The translations under genes were made by a program, and so were the position numbers. Under the pieces are notes generated by a model. The model made no database searches and was not told the DNA's origin. It saw only the letters and a program-made list of their open reading frames with translations. Below, piece by piece: positions 24,870-34,206 of a stretch of 64,000 nt of DNA; position 1 is the stretch's first letter; the number at the start of each line of letters is the position of its first letter. This DNA is from MED-G105 sp038522945 (GTDB taxonomy: Bacteria; Pseudomonadota; Alphaproteobacteria; Caulobacterales; Parvularculaceae), in contig JBCBJV010000011.1 of NCBI GenBank assembly GCA_038522945.1, positions 1 through 64,000 of the forward strand. The letters are read 5' to 3'.

Positions 24870-26819
24870 ATGACTGGTGACAATCTGGATGTCTTTGATC
24901 TTTTTGCGGAAAACTACACCCGCGTAAAACAAGAGGGGATGTCGCTGCGCGATTATCTGCTCGCCTGCCGGGACGATGAGATGCTCTACGCCTCACCGGC
25001 CGAACGCATGGTTAAAGCCATTGGCGAGCCGGAGATGATCGACACCTCCAAGGACCCGCGCCTGTCGCGGATCTTCTTCAACCGCACCATTCGCCACTAC
25101 CCTGCCTTTGAAGGCTTTTTCGGAATGGAAGACACGATCGAGCGGATCGTCTCTTACTTCCGCCACGCCGCCCAAGGCTTGGAAGAAAAACGCCAGATTC
25201 TCTACCTCCTTGGCCCTGTCGGCGGGGGTAAGTCTTCACTCGCTGAATGTCTGAAAGACCTGATGGAGGAATACCCCATCTATGTCCTAAAAGCTGGCAA
25301 GGAGATCTCGCCCGTCTTCGAAAGCCCGCTCGGTCTGTTCCAGTCCGATGAGCTGAAGAGCTTGCTTGAAGAAAAGTACGGCATCGAAAAACGTCGCCTG
25401 ACGGGCATGATGAGCCCATGGGCGGTGAAACGCCTCGACGAATTCGGCGGCGATATCTCCAAGTTCGAAGTGGTGCGCATGTTCCCGTCGAAGCTGCGCC
25501 AGATCGCAGTTTCCAAAACCGAGCCCGGCGATGAAAACAACCAGGATATCTCAGCCCTTGTCGGCAAGGTCGATATCCGCAAGCTGGAGCATTTCAGCCA
25601 GGACGATACCGATGCTTACTCCTACTCAGGAGGCCTCTGCCGCGCGAACCAGGGCCTTCTGGAGTTCGTGGAAATGTTCAAAGCGCCCATCAAGGTGCTG
25701 CACCCGCTGCTGACCGCGACCCAGGAAGGCAATTATGTGGGCACGGAGGCGCTGGGGCCGATCCCGTTCCAGGGCGTGATCCTTGCCCACTCAAACGAGA
25801 GCGAGTGGCAGGCCTTCCGCAACAACAAAAACAATGAAGCCTTCCTCGACCGGATCAGCGTCATCAAGGTGCCTTACTCCTTGCGCATTTCAGAAGAGCG
25901 CCAGATCTACGAAAAACTGCTGGCGAGCTCCGAGCTGTCGTCGGCCCCGTGTGCCCCTGAGACCCTTGGCCTCCTGGCACGCTTTTCGGTGCTGACACGT
26001 CTGAAAGAGCACGAGAACTCAAATCTCTATTCCAAGCTGCGGGTCTATGACGGCGAACGCCTGAAAGACACCGACCCGAAGGCCAAGACACTGCAGGAAT
26101 ACAAGGACGCCGCTGGCGTGGACGAAGGCATGGACGGGATCTCCACCCGCTTTGCCTACAAGGTCCTTTCCGAGACTTTTAACTTCGACACAGACGAGGT
26201 TGCCGCCGATCCGGTGCACCTGATGTATGTCCTTGAGACCGCCATCAAGCGCGAACAGTACCCGGATGAAGTGGAAAAGCAGTACCTAGACTTCATCAAG
26301 TCGGAGCTTTCTGCGCGGTATGCGAGCTTTATCGGCAAGGAAATCCAGAAAGCCTACCTGGAGAGTTATTCAGAATACGGCCAGAACCTCTTTGACCGGT
26401 ACATCGCCTATGCGGACGCCTGGATCGAAGACCAGGACTTCAAGGACCCGGACACCGGCCAGCTTCTGGACCGGGCAACACTGGATGCGGAGCTTTCGAA
26501 AATCGAAAAGCCGGCAGGCATTGCCAATCCAAAAGACTTCCGCAACGAGGTCGTTAAGTTTTCACTGCGCGCCCGCGCCGCCAATGAAGGCAAGAACCCT
26601 CACTGGACGTCTTATGAGAAGCTGCGCAATGTCATTGAGAAGCGCATGTTCTCCCAGGTTGAGGATCTCCTGCCGGTGATCTCATTCGACAGCAAGAAAG
26701 ACAGCGACACGGAGAAAAAGCACGACGACTTCGTCGCGCGCATGGTCGAACGGGGCTATACCCCGCGTCAGGTCCGCCGGCTTGTTGAGTGGTATATGCG
26801 GGTGAATAAGGCGGGGTGA
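24870..26819 (+). CDS. prkA: PrkA family serine protein kinase / AAA+ protein
   Basis: 649 residues, the full family length. The N-terminal AAA+ part has Walker A GPVGGGKSS (115-123), and the C-terminal part is the kinase-like PrkA domain (RARAANEGKNPHWTSYEKLRNVIEKRMF). PrkA (YeaG in E. coli) works with YeaH and SpoVR/YcgB in stationary-phase and nitrogen-starvation responses; recent work on relatives points to Lon-like proteolysis as well. The conserved start MTGDNLDVFDLF sets the ATG at 24870; the ribosome site is weak (GAACGG). The 3' end overlaps the convergent CPBP protease gene by 52 bp, separating it from yeaH. Confidence 0.95.
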   Translation: MTGDNLDVFDLFAENYTRVKQEGMSLRDYLLACRDDEMLYASPAERMVKAIGEPEMIDTSKDPRLSRIFFNRTIRHYPAFEGFFGMEDTIERIVSYFRHAAQGLEEKRQILYLLGPVGGGKSSLAECLKDLMEEYPIYVLKAGKEISPVFESPLGLFQSDELKSLLEEKYGIEKRRLTGMMSPWAVKRLDEFGGDISKFEVVRMFPSKLRQIAVSKTEPGDENNQDISALVGKVDIRKLEHFSQDDTDAYSYSGGLCRANQGLLEFVEMFKAPIKVLHPLLTATQEGNYVGTEALGPIPFQGVILAHSNESEWQAFRNNKNNEAFLDRISVIKVPYSLRISEERQIYEKLLASSELSSAPCAPETLGLLARFSVLTRLKEHENSNLYSKLRVYDGERLKDTDPKAKTLQEYKDAAGVDEGMDGISTRFAYKVLSETFNFDTDEVAADPVHLMYVLETAIKREQYPDEVEKQYLDFIKSELSARYASFIGKEIQKAYLESYSEYGQNLFDRYIAYADAWIEDQDFKDPDTGQLLDRATLDAELSKIEKPAGIANPKDFRNEVVKFSLRARAANEGKNPHWTSYEKLRNVIEKRMFSQVEDLLPVISFDSKKDSDTEKKHDDFVARMVERGYTPRQVRRLVEWYMRVNKAG

Positions 26820-27511
26820 CCGAAGCCCGCCGCCGCCAATGACTGCGTTTGTCTCGAGGCCATTATATTTCGATCGTTAATCCACATGACCAGATTAGCG
26901 GTCGCATGGGCGGCGATGGGCGCGGCGAGATTGCCTGTTACGATAAACAACGCATAGAGAGCACAGCCCAAGCCGAAACTGATTAGCATAAGACTGACTT
27001 TTCCATGGATAAGAGCAAAAGCGGCGGAAGTGACCAACATGGCGATGATCTGAGGATCATCGCTGAACGCCAGCCGTCCGTATCCGCGGAAAATCAATTC
27101 CTCAGCGATCGGCGCCACGATGACCAGGCCAGGAAGTTCTCTATACTCCGGCGACAGAAAAGCAGCTTCTTCCGGGCGCCGTTCAATACGCACTCTGATA
27201 TAGAGGGCGGAGGCCAGTCCCGCTGCCGTTCCACAAGCCAAACCAATCAATGGAGCGGCGCCGGTCAAGGAAAGAGCACTAAAGAGCGCCGATCTGTCCG
27301 CGGCATCCAGCAAGGCGATGACAATGCCCGCATAGACCGCAGAAACCGCCGGAAAATAAAGCCAAGTATAGGGTTTGAACTTTACGGCGGCTTCAGCATC
27401 CGTGGCGCTTTTGCGGCGAACATGCAACCAGAAACCAAGACCGCCAACCATGGCGAGAACGCCCGGCGTGAACAAGATCATCCAGTCGATCGTCGTCACC
27501 GAAGCAAACAT
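26768..27511 (-). CDS. CPBP family intramembrane glutamic endopeptidase
   Basis: 247 residues, about six to eight membrane spans. All three catalytic motifs of the CAAX/CPBP (Abi) family are present: EELIFRGYGR (Glu137, Glu138, Arg142), FALIH (Phe165, His169) and HATAN (His202, Asn206). Such enzymes cleave within the membrane; some confer bacteriocin self-immunity. The start is the ATG at 27511, behind GAGGGGGCGGTC; the frame upstream to 27610 would run into the yeaH start region. It lies antisense between prkA and yeaH, its last 17 codons complementary to the prkA end. Confidence 0.85.
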   Translation of the reverse strand: MFASVTTIDWMILFTPGVLAMVGGLGFWLHVRRKSATDAEAAVKFKPYTWLYFPAVSAVYAGIVIALLDAADRSALFSALSLTGAAPLIGLACGTAAGLASALYIRVRIERRPEEAAFLSPEYRELPGLVIVAPIAEELIFRGYGRLAFSDDPQIIAMLVTSAAFALIHGKVSLMLISFGLGCALYALFIVTGNLAAPIAAHATANLVMWINDRNIMASRQTQSLAAAGFGHPALFTRIYHSTSRRT

Positions 27512-27600
27512 GACCGCCCCCTCATCAATAAGCCCTTGGATAAATCGCAACCTGTTTATATCGCACGAGCGCCCAAGGGCATAGAACAAACGATCCGCAC

Positions 27601-28923
27601 ATGAACTCATTCCACTTCATCGACCGGCGCAAGAACCCCAAGGGCAAATCCCTCGGTAATCGTCAGCGCTTCCTGAAACGGGCAAAAGCCCAGATCAAGG
27701 ACGCCGTCGACAAGGCCGTGCGCGACCGGTCGCTGAAAGACCTCGACAAGGGCGAGAAGATCACCATCCCGTCGAAGTCCACCAAAGAACCGCGCTTCCG
27801 GCTCGATCCGGAAACTGGCGAGAAGTCCTGGGTCCACCCCGGCAACAAGGAATTCGGTGCGGGCGATCGCATCCGCAAACCGCCGAAAGGTGCAGGCCGC
27901 GGCAAAGGCAAGGACGCCAGCGATTCCGGCGAAGGCGAGGATGCCTTTCAGTTCACCCTGACCCAGGAAGAGTTTCTCGACATTTTCTTTGAGGACCTGG
28001 AGCTGCCGAACCTCGTCAAACGTTCGCTCAAAGAGATCAAATCCAATGCGTTCAAGCGTGCCGGGATCACGGTCGCGGGCTCACCGACCAACATGAATTT
28101 GATCCGCACCATGCGCAATGCCCATGGTCGCCGGCTTGCCCTGAAGCGTCCGTCCACGAAGGAAATGAACGAGCTGAAAGAGCGGCTCTTTGAGCTGGAA
28201 CGCATCGCGCTGCCCTCAGAGGAAGAAATCGCCGAGAAAAAGCAGGTACTGGAAGCACTCTCCGAAATGGAAGCGCGCCGTCGTTGGGCGCCGTTCATCG
28301 ACCCGCTTGATGTGCGCTACAACGCCTATGAGCCAAAGCCGGTTCAGACGACGGCCGCGGTCATGTTCTGCCTGATGGACGTGTCAGGATCCATGGGTGA
28401 GCGGGAAAAAGACCTCGCCAAGCGGTTTTACATGCTGCTCTATCTCTTCCTGAAGCGGCGCTATGAGCGCGTGGAAGTCGTTTTTATTCGGCACACGCAC
28501 CATGCAGAAGAAGTCGACGAAGAGACGTTCTTCTATTCGCGCCAGTCCGGCGGCACGGTGGTTTCAACCGCGCTGGAGAAAATGCTGGAAGTCCAGAAGG
28601 ACCGCTTCCCGGCCCAGGAATGGAACATTTACGTGGCGCAAGCTTCCGACGGCTACACCCAGAGCGGGGATGCGCGCCGGTGTGTGGACCTGCTCGACGA
28701 AGACGTCATGCCGATTTCTCAGTACTACGCGTATATTGAAATCCTCGATGAGCGTGAACTGGAAGTATTCTCCGACAATGATAGCGGGGCGGAGCTTTGG
28801 CGGGCCTACCGGACTTTTGCGCCGAAGTGGCCATCTTTTGCCCAGACCCGCATCGCAAGGCCGCAGGATATCTTCCCGGTCTTCCGCGAGCTCTTCGCCA
28901 AGGGCAACAAGGAGGCGGCATGA
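27601..28923 (+). CDS. yeaH: YeaH/YhbH family protein (UPF0229, DUF444)
   Basis: 440 residues. The conserved N-terminus MNSFHFIDRRKNPKGKSLGNRQRF and a low-complexity Gly/Lys stretch (about 92-110) precede a von Willebrand A-like C-terminal half with a MIDAS motif DVSGSMGE (260-267). It is the usual partner of PrkA and SpoVR in starvation responses and is likely a metal-dependent scaffold. No ribosome site is visible at the ATG. The 89-bp gap to the divergent CPBP gene must hold either a promoter of its own or the end of a long prkA transcript. It overlaps the following gene by 4 bp. Confidence 0.95.
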   Translation: MNSFHFIDRRKNPKGKSLGNRQRFLKRAKAQIKDAVDKAVRDRSLKDLDKGEKITIPSKSTKEPRFRLDPETGEKSWVHPGNKEFGAGDRIRKPPKGAGRGKGKDASDSGEGEDAFQFTLTQEEFLDIFFEDLELPNLVKRSLKEIKSNAFKRAGITVAGSPTNMNLIRTMRNAHGRRLALKRPSTKEMNELKERLFELERIALPSEEEIAEKKQVLEALSEMEARRRWAPFIDPLDVRYNAYEPKPVQTTAAVMFCLMDVSGSMGEREKDLAKRFYMLLYLFLKRRYERVEVVFIRHTHHAEEVDEETFFYSRQSGGTVVSTALEKMLEVQKDRFPAQEWNIYVAQASDGYTQSGDARRCVDLLDEDVMPISQYYAYIEILDERELEVFSDNDSGAELWRAYRTFAPKWPSFAQTRIARPQDIFPVFRELFAKGNKEAA

Positions 28924-29318
28924 GTGAATCCGAAGTACGCGTCCTTGTGGAACACGGCGGTGTGAAACTAGTTGTGGAAGAAGACATCGAGGCGGCATTC
29001 GCTTATCTTTGGGGCCTAGAGGGCATGCTCGCCGACGTCTGGCTCTACAATGTAGGAGTGACGCCAACCACCTTGCCATGGAAGGAAGGGCGCCGCCCGC
29101 CATGCGCAAATCCGTTTGCGGACGATGTTGAAACGGCGCGCCGCGCACCGCGACTGGAGGGTATCGGGGGTGACTTGAATTGCGATGCAGCAGGGTTCGT
29201 CGTTTTCGATAAGCATGGCAAACTTGGATTCTTGAGAGAAGGAGACAAGCCCGGCCTTGCGGCTCTGGCGGCGAAGAGCGGCCCCCTCGCGCATGCCTGG
29301 AAAGATGGTGAGGAATAA
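28920..29318 (+). CDS. Unknown protein in the yeaH-spoVR operon
   Basis: 132 residues, ATG overlapping the yeaH stop (ATGA); the frame is open upstream but the overlap fixes the start. No signal peptide or membrane span. The N-terminal half (VRVLVEHGGVKLVVEEDIEAAFAYLWGLE) looks like an alpha/beta domain. It continues with a Pro-rich segment with two Cys (RRPPCANPF, GDLNCDAAGF) and ends in an acidic tail. I do not recognise the family. Its position between yeaH and spoVR, coupled to the former and 7 bp from the latter, argues for a role in the same pathway. Confidence 0.75.
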   Translation: MSESEVRVLVEHGGVKLVVEEDIEAAFAYLWGLEGMLADVWLYNVGVTPTTLPWKEGRRPPCANPFADDVETARRAPRLEGIGGDLNCDAAGFVVFDKHGKLGFLREGDKPGLAALAAKSGPLAHAWKDGEE

Positions 29319-29325
29319 TCAACAA

Positions 29326-30816
29326 ATGAGCGAGACCATCGATCAAACGGCCCTCCTCTTCTCCGATGCGGAATGGGACTTTGACAAACTCAAAGCCGCC
29401 TACGACGCTATCGAAGACATCGGCCTGAACGATCTGGGGCTTGATACCTACCCCAATCAAATTGAGATCATCGCGGTGGAACAGATGCTGGATGCCTATT
29501 CCAGCCACGGCATGCCACTCATGTATAAGCACTGGTCGTTCGGCAAGCGCTTTGCCCACGACCAGATGATGTACAATAAAGGCTTTCAAGGCCTTGCCTA
29601 TGAGATTGTGATCAATTCATCCCCGTGCATTTCTTACCTCATGGAAGAAAACACCATGACCATGCAGACGCTGGTCATGGCGCATGCGTGCATGGGGCAC
29701 AATCACTTTTTCAAGAACAATTACCTTTTCCGTCAGTGGACGGATGCTGAGGGTATCCTCACCTATCTGGACTTCGCCAAGAAATATATCGCCAAGTGCG
29801 AGGACGAGTACGGCCAGGAAGAGGTCGAAACCATTCTGGATGCGGCGCATGCGCTGATGGATCAAGGCGTCTTCCGCTATAAGCGCCCGCCACGGCTTTC
29901 CGACGAGGATCGGGTTGCCCGCGCCGTCGCCCGCGCCGAACACGAGCGCCAGACGTTCAACGACATATGGCGCACTCTGCCGAATTCCGAAGAACCAGAC
30001 GAGGACTTCGAAGAACGCCAGCAAGAAGTCAAAAGCATCAAATTGCCGGAGGAAAACCTCCTTTATTTCATTGAGAAGGCTTCCCCCATCCTGCGGCCAT
30101 GGCAGCGTGAACTCGTCCGTATCGTGCGCAATGTCTCTCAATACTTTTATCCACAAAAGCAGACCAAGGTGATGAACGAAGGGTGCGCCACCTTTGTGCA
30201 CCATTACATCATGAACGAGCTTTATGCGCGCGGGCAAATCAATGAGGGCGCGATGATTGAGTTCATGCACTCTCATTCTTCTGTCGTGTTCCAGCCGGAA
30301 TTTGACGATCCGCGCTATTCCGGGATCAACCCTTACGCGCTCGGATTTGCCATGATGGAAGACATCAAACGCATTTGCGAAGAACCTGAACCGCAAGATC
30401 GCGACTGGTTCCCGGATATTGCTGGCAAGGCCGACTGGCGAGATGTCTTAAAGGATGCGTGGGCGAACTATCGCGATGAGAGTTTCATACTCCAGTACCT
30501 CTCGCCAAAAGTTATGCGCGATTTCCGTCTTTTTGCACTCTATGACGATGCGGAAGAAACCCACATTGAAGTAGAAGCCATTCACGATGAAGTCGGCTTC
30601 CGCGAGGTGCGCGAGACGCTGAGCACCATGTACGACCTTGGTATGCACGAGCCAAACATCCAGGTTGTGGCAGCAGATCTCGACGGAGACCGAATGCTCA
30701 CCTTACGGCACAACATGAATGACGCCCGCGCGCTCGATCGCAAGACCATGGAAGACGTGCTTTGGCACGTGCACAAACTATGGGGTCACGAAGTCAAGCT
30801 CGACGAAGCCGGCTGA
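29326..30816 (+). CDS. spoVR: SpoVR family protein (YcgB-like)
   Basis: 496 residues, full length for the family. Signatures: WDFDKLKAAYDAIEDIGLNDLGLDTYPNQIEII near the N-terminus, the His-rich MAHACMGHNHFFKNN, and EGCATFVHHYIM. These resemble the metal-binding cores seen in family members, but the biochemical activity is not established. It is linked to PrkA and YeaH in gene neighbourhoods and, in Bacillus, to spore cortex formation; here a non-sporulation stress role is more likely. The start is the ATG at 29326 (MSETIDQ), behind GTGAGGAATAATC; longer starts overlap the preceding gene. Confidence 0.95.
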   Translation: MSETIDQTALLFSDAEWDFDKLKAAYDAIEDIGLNDLGLDTYPNQIEIIAVEQMLDAYSSHGMPLMYKHWSFGKRFAHDQMMYNKGFQGLAYEIVINSSPCISYLMEENTMTMQTLVMAHACMGHNHFFKNNYLFRQWTDAEGILTYLDFAKKYIAKCEDEYGQEEVETILDAAHALMDQGVFRYKRPPRLSDEDRVARAVARAEHERQTFNDIWRTLPNSEEPDEDFEERQQEVKSIKLPEENLLYFIEKASPILRPWQRELVRIVRNVSQYFYPQKQTKVMNEGCATFVHHYIMNELYARGQINEGAMIEFMHSHSSVVFQPEFDDPRYSGINPYALGFAMMEDIKRICEEPEPQDRDWFPDIAGKADWRDVLKDAWANYRDESFILQYLSPKVMRDFRLFALYDDAEETHIEVEAIHDEVGFREVRETLSTMYDLGMHEPNIQVVAADLDGDRMLTLRHNMNDARALDRKTMEDVLWHVHKLWGHEVKLDEAG

Positions 30817-30954
30817 CTTTTGATTAACAGACACCTACCGAAGCGTTGACATTCTTCACTACACTGAAAAGACCGCCTTAGCGCAAAGCCGCTATTCTGC
30901 GACAGGACGACGCAATCATTGTTTGGCTCAAGAAACCAGAGAGGGGAAACCGTC

Positions 30955-31407
30955 ATGAAGTCTTTCGCCTTTGCCGCCTGCGCCCTTGGTCTTATCGGAA
31001 TTGCTACGTTGAACGGAAAGAATTCGTTCGACTACGAAGCAGCCACCCTTGAAGAAAAAGAGGAATGGCTCACCGCGCAAGGCCAGCGCTTTGAGAAAAC
31101 CGCACGCTTCTTCTTGAAAAGTGGCGGCGGACCGAGCGCCGTTTCCTTATACTTGGATGGCGTCGACGTCAGTGCTCGGAGCAAGAAGGTCACGCTCAAT
31201 ATTGAAGTGCGCGTTCCTTACGGAAAGCAACTCTTTGTCGGCAACGTCAATGAGGAAATGGTGCCGCTGTGCAAACAGTACGGCCGAGGCGGTCTCTATG
31301 ACAACAACGTCACGTTGGTTGCCGCGATGAAAACCGACAAGGGCGCGCCGGTTGCCACCCTTACTGCAAACGCAGCCAAGTGCGACCGAATCCTCGATCG
31401 CACCTGA
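30955..31407 (+). CDS. Small exported protein of unknown function
   Basis: 150 residues, start at 30955 behind GAGAGGGGAAACCGTC. N-terminal signal-like segment MKSFAFAACALGLIGIATLNG, then an acidic helix (ATLEEKEEWLTAQGQRFEKTARFF) and a beta-rich part with two Cys (VPLCKQYG and AAKCDR) near the C-terminus, probably a disulfide. I do not recognise a family. It stands alone between spoVR and a convergent nitroreductase. Confidence 0.7.
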   Translation: MKSFAFAACALGLIGIATLNGKNSFDYEAATLEEKEEWLTAQGQRFEKTARFFLKSGGGPSAVSLYLDGVDVSARSKKVTLNIEVRVPYGKQLFVGNVNEEMVPLCKQYGRGGLYDNNVTLVAAMKTDKGAPVATLTANAAKCDRILDRT

Positions 31408-31424
31408 CGGCGACCCAAGTTTAG

Positions 31425-32030
31425 CTAGAAGCGATTTTCGACAACAAGCTCTGACAAGGGAAGTTGGCCTGGCTTCGGCCAGGGCTCTTTTGTGCCCTTC
31501 CCCACTGCAAGCATCGGCCCCATGACGTGGTCTTCGGGAAGATTAATCAGTCTTGCGACTTTCTCTATGTCAAAGCCGATCATCGGACATGAATGATAGC
31601 CCATGGCTGTCGCAGCGAGCATAACATTTTGCATGGCCATCCCAATTGACCGCTGGGCTTCATCTCGCTGGAGCCATTCGCGTCCTTCATGGAAGGGGCC
31701 CATCCAGCCGGTCAAAATGTCATTGACTTCCTTCGGTGCATTTTGCCAATAGCGCTCTGGTGATTTTGCGAACGCCTTGCTGTCGGCAGTCATCAGTATC
31801 AGGAGCGAGGCATCGGTCATTTGTGACTGATTGTTGCCCAGTTCTTCGCGGATTTTTCGGCGCAAATCCGGATCGCGCAGAACGACAAATCGCCAGTGCT
31901 GAATGTTAAAGCTGGTGGGCGCCTGGATGGCCGCTTCCAGGAGCTTGTTTTCTTCTTCCGTCGTAAACCGATGGTCAGGATCGTATTCTTTGATTGATCG
32001 GCGTTTATAGATAGCGTCAAAAGTTTCCAT
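31425..32030 (-). CDS. Nitroreductase family protein
   Basis: 201 residues. FMN-binding signatures: YKRRSIKEYDP at the N-terminus, APTSFNIQHWRFVVLRD near 37-53, MAMQNVMLAATAMGYHSCPMIGFD in the middle, and AVGKGTKEP toward the end. It should reduce nitro or quinone compounds with NAD(P)H; the physiological substrate is unknown. A YfjT/NfnB-like or malonic-semialdehyde-type role cannot be separated. It is monocistronic, convergent with the small exported protein. Confidence 0.9.
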   Translation of the reverse strand: METFDAIYKRRSIKEYDPDHRFTTEEENKLLEAAIQAPTSFNIQHWRFVVLRDPDLRRKIREELGNNQSQMTDASLLILMTADSKAFAKSPERYWQNAPKEVNDILTGWMGPFHEGREWLQRDEAQRSIGMAMQNVMLAATAMGYHSCPMIGFDIEKVARLINLPEDHVMGPMLAVGKGTKEPWPKPGQLPLSELVVENRF

Positions 32031-32184
32031 AGCTCGTTTGATCTCCCGTTTCCCTCAGGTCTCATGAAATTTGTCTGGATGGTGACCATTCCAACAATGC
32101 GCGATTTGGGTAATCCGCCTCACCGCGACAAGTCGAAAGCCGCCTTCGACACGCCGTTGTGAAACATGAGAATTGCTGATGGTG

Positions 32185-33099
32185 CTATTCGTTTTCCTGA
32201 TCGCGGCCAAAATTTGGTGCGTCGGTTTCCTGGCCTGCGTCAACGATAGCACGACGCAATGTGCGTCCCCGGGCAAACGCTTTTTCAAGGGTTTCCTCAT
32301 CCCCCCAGCGGATTGCCCGCTGGAGAAGGGCCAATTCTTCGGTAAACCGGCCGAGCACTTCCAAAACAGCATCTTTGTTGGTGACAAACACATCCCGCCA
32401 CATGACCGGATCAGAGGCAGCGATCCGGGTAAAGTCGCGAAATCCGCCTGCGGAATATTTAACAACCTCTGCTTCCGTCACAGCCTCCAGATCATCGGCT
32501 GCACCGACGAGAGTGAACGCGATCAGGTGCGGCAAATGACTGGTTACAGCTAACGCAAGATCATGATGGGCGGCATCCATAATCTCAACGTCCGAGCCAA
32601 TGGCGCGCCAGAAGTCTGCGGTTTTTGCGACTGCGGCTTTGTACGGCTCATCGCCACGCTCAAGAGGGGTGATGATGCACCAGCGATTTTCAAAAAGGGT
32701 CGCAAAACCCGCCTCGGGGCCGGATTGCTCCGTACCCGAAATGGGATGACAAGGCACCACCAGGCACTTGTCCGACGCACGGGCGGCATCGACGAAATGC
32801 CCCTTTACCGAACCAACATCGATCACAATTGCCTCGGGCCGCGCCGACGAAGCAATGTCGGCAACAATGGCTGCGCTCGCCTTGACTGGGGCGGAGACAA
32901 TGATGAAGTCAGCGTCGCTGATAGCTTCGGCCAGACTATCTGCGCATCGGTCAACGACATTAATCGTCAGAGCCCGGCTCATCACATCGGCGGATGTATC
33001 GAATCCGATGGTTTCTTTCGCCAAGCCTTGCTTGGTAATGGCCCGGGCAAGGGACGAACCGATGAGTCCCAGGCCGATAATCGCAACACGGTTAAACAA
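32185..33099 (-). CDS. tyrA: Prephenate/arogenate dehydrogenase
   Basis: 304 residues. The Rossmann motif GLGLIGSS (9-16) opens an NAD(P)-binding half; the signature HPISGTEQSGPEAGFATLF and the helical second half with DAAHHDLALAVTSHLPHLIAF identify the TyrA family. It oxidatively decarboxylates prephenate or arogenate in tyrosine synthesis. In alphaproteobacteria this enzyme is often called TyrC, and the arogenate form cannot be excluded. The start lies 9 bp past the stop of the aminotransferase gene, so both are one operon. The C-terminal tail (ETDAPNFGRDQENE) is unusually polar. Confidence 0.9.
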   Translation of the reverse strand: MFNRVAIIGLGLIGSSLARAITKQGLAKETIGFDTSADVMSRALTINVVDRCADSLAEAISDADFIIVSAPVKASAAIVADIASSARPEAIVIDVGSVKGHFVDAARASDKCLVVPCHPISGTEQSGPEAGFATLFENRWCIITPLERGDEPYKAAVAKTADFWRAIGSDVEIMDAAHHDLALAVTSHLPHLIAFTLVGAADDLEAVTEAEVVKYSAGGFRDFTRIAASDPVMWRDVFVTNKDAVLEVLGRFTEELALLQRAIRWGDEETLEKAFARGRTLRRAIVDAGQETDAPNFGRDQENE

Positions 33100-33108
33100 G
33101 ATGGCCCC

Positions 33109-34206
33109 TTACCCGGCGTTACCGAAAAGCTCACGCAAGGCATCAATAGCTGCGGCGTTTCCTTCCTTGTCGCCGATGGAAATCCGCAACCAGGACCCAA
33201 GCTTGTAAGCGCCCATCTCACGGACAATCACGCCGCGACTTTTTAAGAATGCCTGGACCTCAGCTGCCGTTTTGCCTGGCTCATCGGGAAACTCCACCAG
33301 AATGAAATTGCCAAAGGTCCGACAGAAATTGAGCCCCATGCCGCCCAACTGTTGCGCCATCCAGTCCCGCTGTTCGCGGTTGAAGATGCGATTGCGCGAA
33401 ACAAAGTCCTGATCTTCCAGCGCTGCCACACCGGCGGCGATGGCAGGCGCGTTTACATTGAAGGGTCCGCGGATCCGGTTGATGATGTCGGCCATTTCCG
33501 GACTGAAGTATCCCCATCCGAGACGGACGCCGCCGAGACCATAGATCTTGGAGAAAGTCCGGGTCATGACCACATTGCTGTTCTCATCGACCATCGTTTC
33601 CCCACCGATATAGTCGTCCTCTTCCATATATTCTGCATAGGCCGCATCAATCACAAGGATCACTTCAGCCGGGAGGTGTTCGCGCAACCGGCGCAATTCG
33701 CTCTCCGGGACATAAGTGCCCGTGGGATTGTTGGGATTTGCGATAAAGACGATGCGGGTTTTCTCGTCGACCTCTGCCAGCATGGCGTCAATGTCAGCGG
33801 TGAGGTTCTTCTCGGGCGCGAAACGGACCTCTGCCCCGCAGGACTTTGCCGCCAACGCATAGACCAGAAATCCGTGATCGCTCTGGACGATGTTGTCTCC
33901 CGGGCCGCAATAGGCACGGGTCAGCAATTGAAGGATCTCATCGGACCCGGCCCCGCACACAATCCGCGCGGCATCGAGCCCATAGATTTCAGCAATCTTT
34001 TCACGAAGCGCGGTCGCCGATCCGTCGGGATACAGATGTAAATCGCCGCCGCTTGCCCGATAAGCCTCGATCGCTTTTTCACTGGCACCAAGAGCTGACT
34101 CGTTAGAGGAGAGCTTATAAATCTTATCTACCCCAGGCGCCTTTGATGATCCGGGCACGTATGGTGCGATATCGAGTATGCCTGGGCGCGGAGTTGGTGC
34201 GGTCAT
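33109..34206 (-). CDS. hisC: Histidinol-phosphate / aromatic aminotransferase
   Basis: 365 residues, PLP fold type I. Visible motifs: SSNESALG (33-40), NPNNPTGT (158-164), DAAYAEY (187-193), the PLP lysine in TRTFSKIYGLGG (Lys220) and GWGYFSP. HisC-type enzymes coupled with TyrA often serve aromatic amino-acid transamination as well as histidine synthesis, and the operon here supports an aromatic role. The ATG at 34206 is taken as the start. About 270 bp of spacer to the methyltransferase gene holds degenerate AGATTxGCCCT repeats but nothing else clear. Confidence 0.9.
   Translation of the reverse strand: MTAPTPRPGILDIAPYVPGSSKAPGVDKIYKLSSNESALGASEKAIEAYRASGGDLHLYPDGSATALREKIAEIYGLDAARIVCGAGSDEILQLLTRAYCGPGDNIVQSDHGFLVYALAAKSCGAEVRFAPEKNLTADIDAMLAEVDEKTRIVFIANPNNPTGTYVPESELRRLREHLPAEVILVIDAAYAEYMEEDDYIGGETMVDENSNVVMTRTFSKIYGLGGVRLGWGYFSPEMADIINRIRGPFNVNAPAIAAGVAALEDQDFVSRNRIFNREQRDWMAQQLGGMGLNFCRTFGNFILVEFPDEPGKTAAEVQAFLKSRGVIVREMGAYKLGSWLRISIGDKEGNAAAIDALRELFGNAG

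Noticed and set aside
28564..29589. 341-codon minus-strand frame across yeaH, the small gene and spoVR
   Set aside because: It spans three well-supported plus-strand genes and has no domain logic; a shadow.
29617..30396. 259-codon frame antisense to spoVR
   Set aside because: Shadow of the SpoVR coding sequence with no signature of its own.
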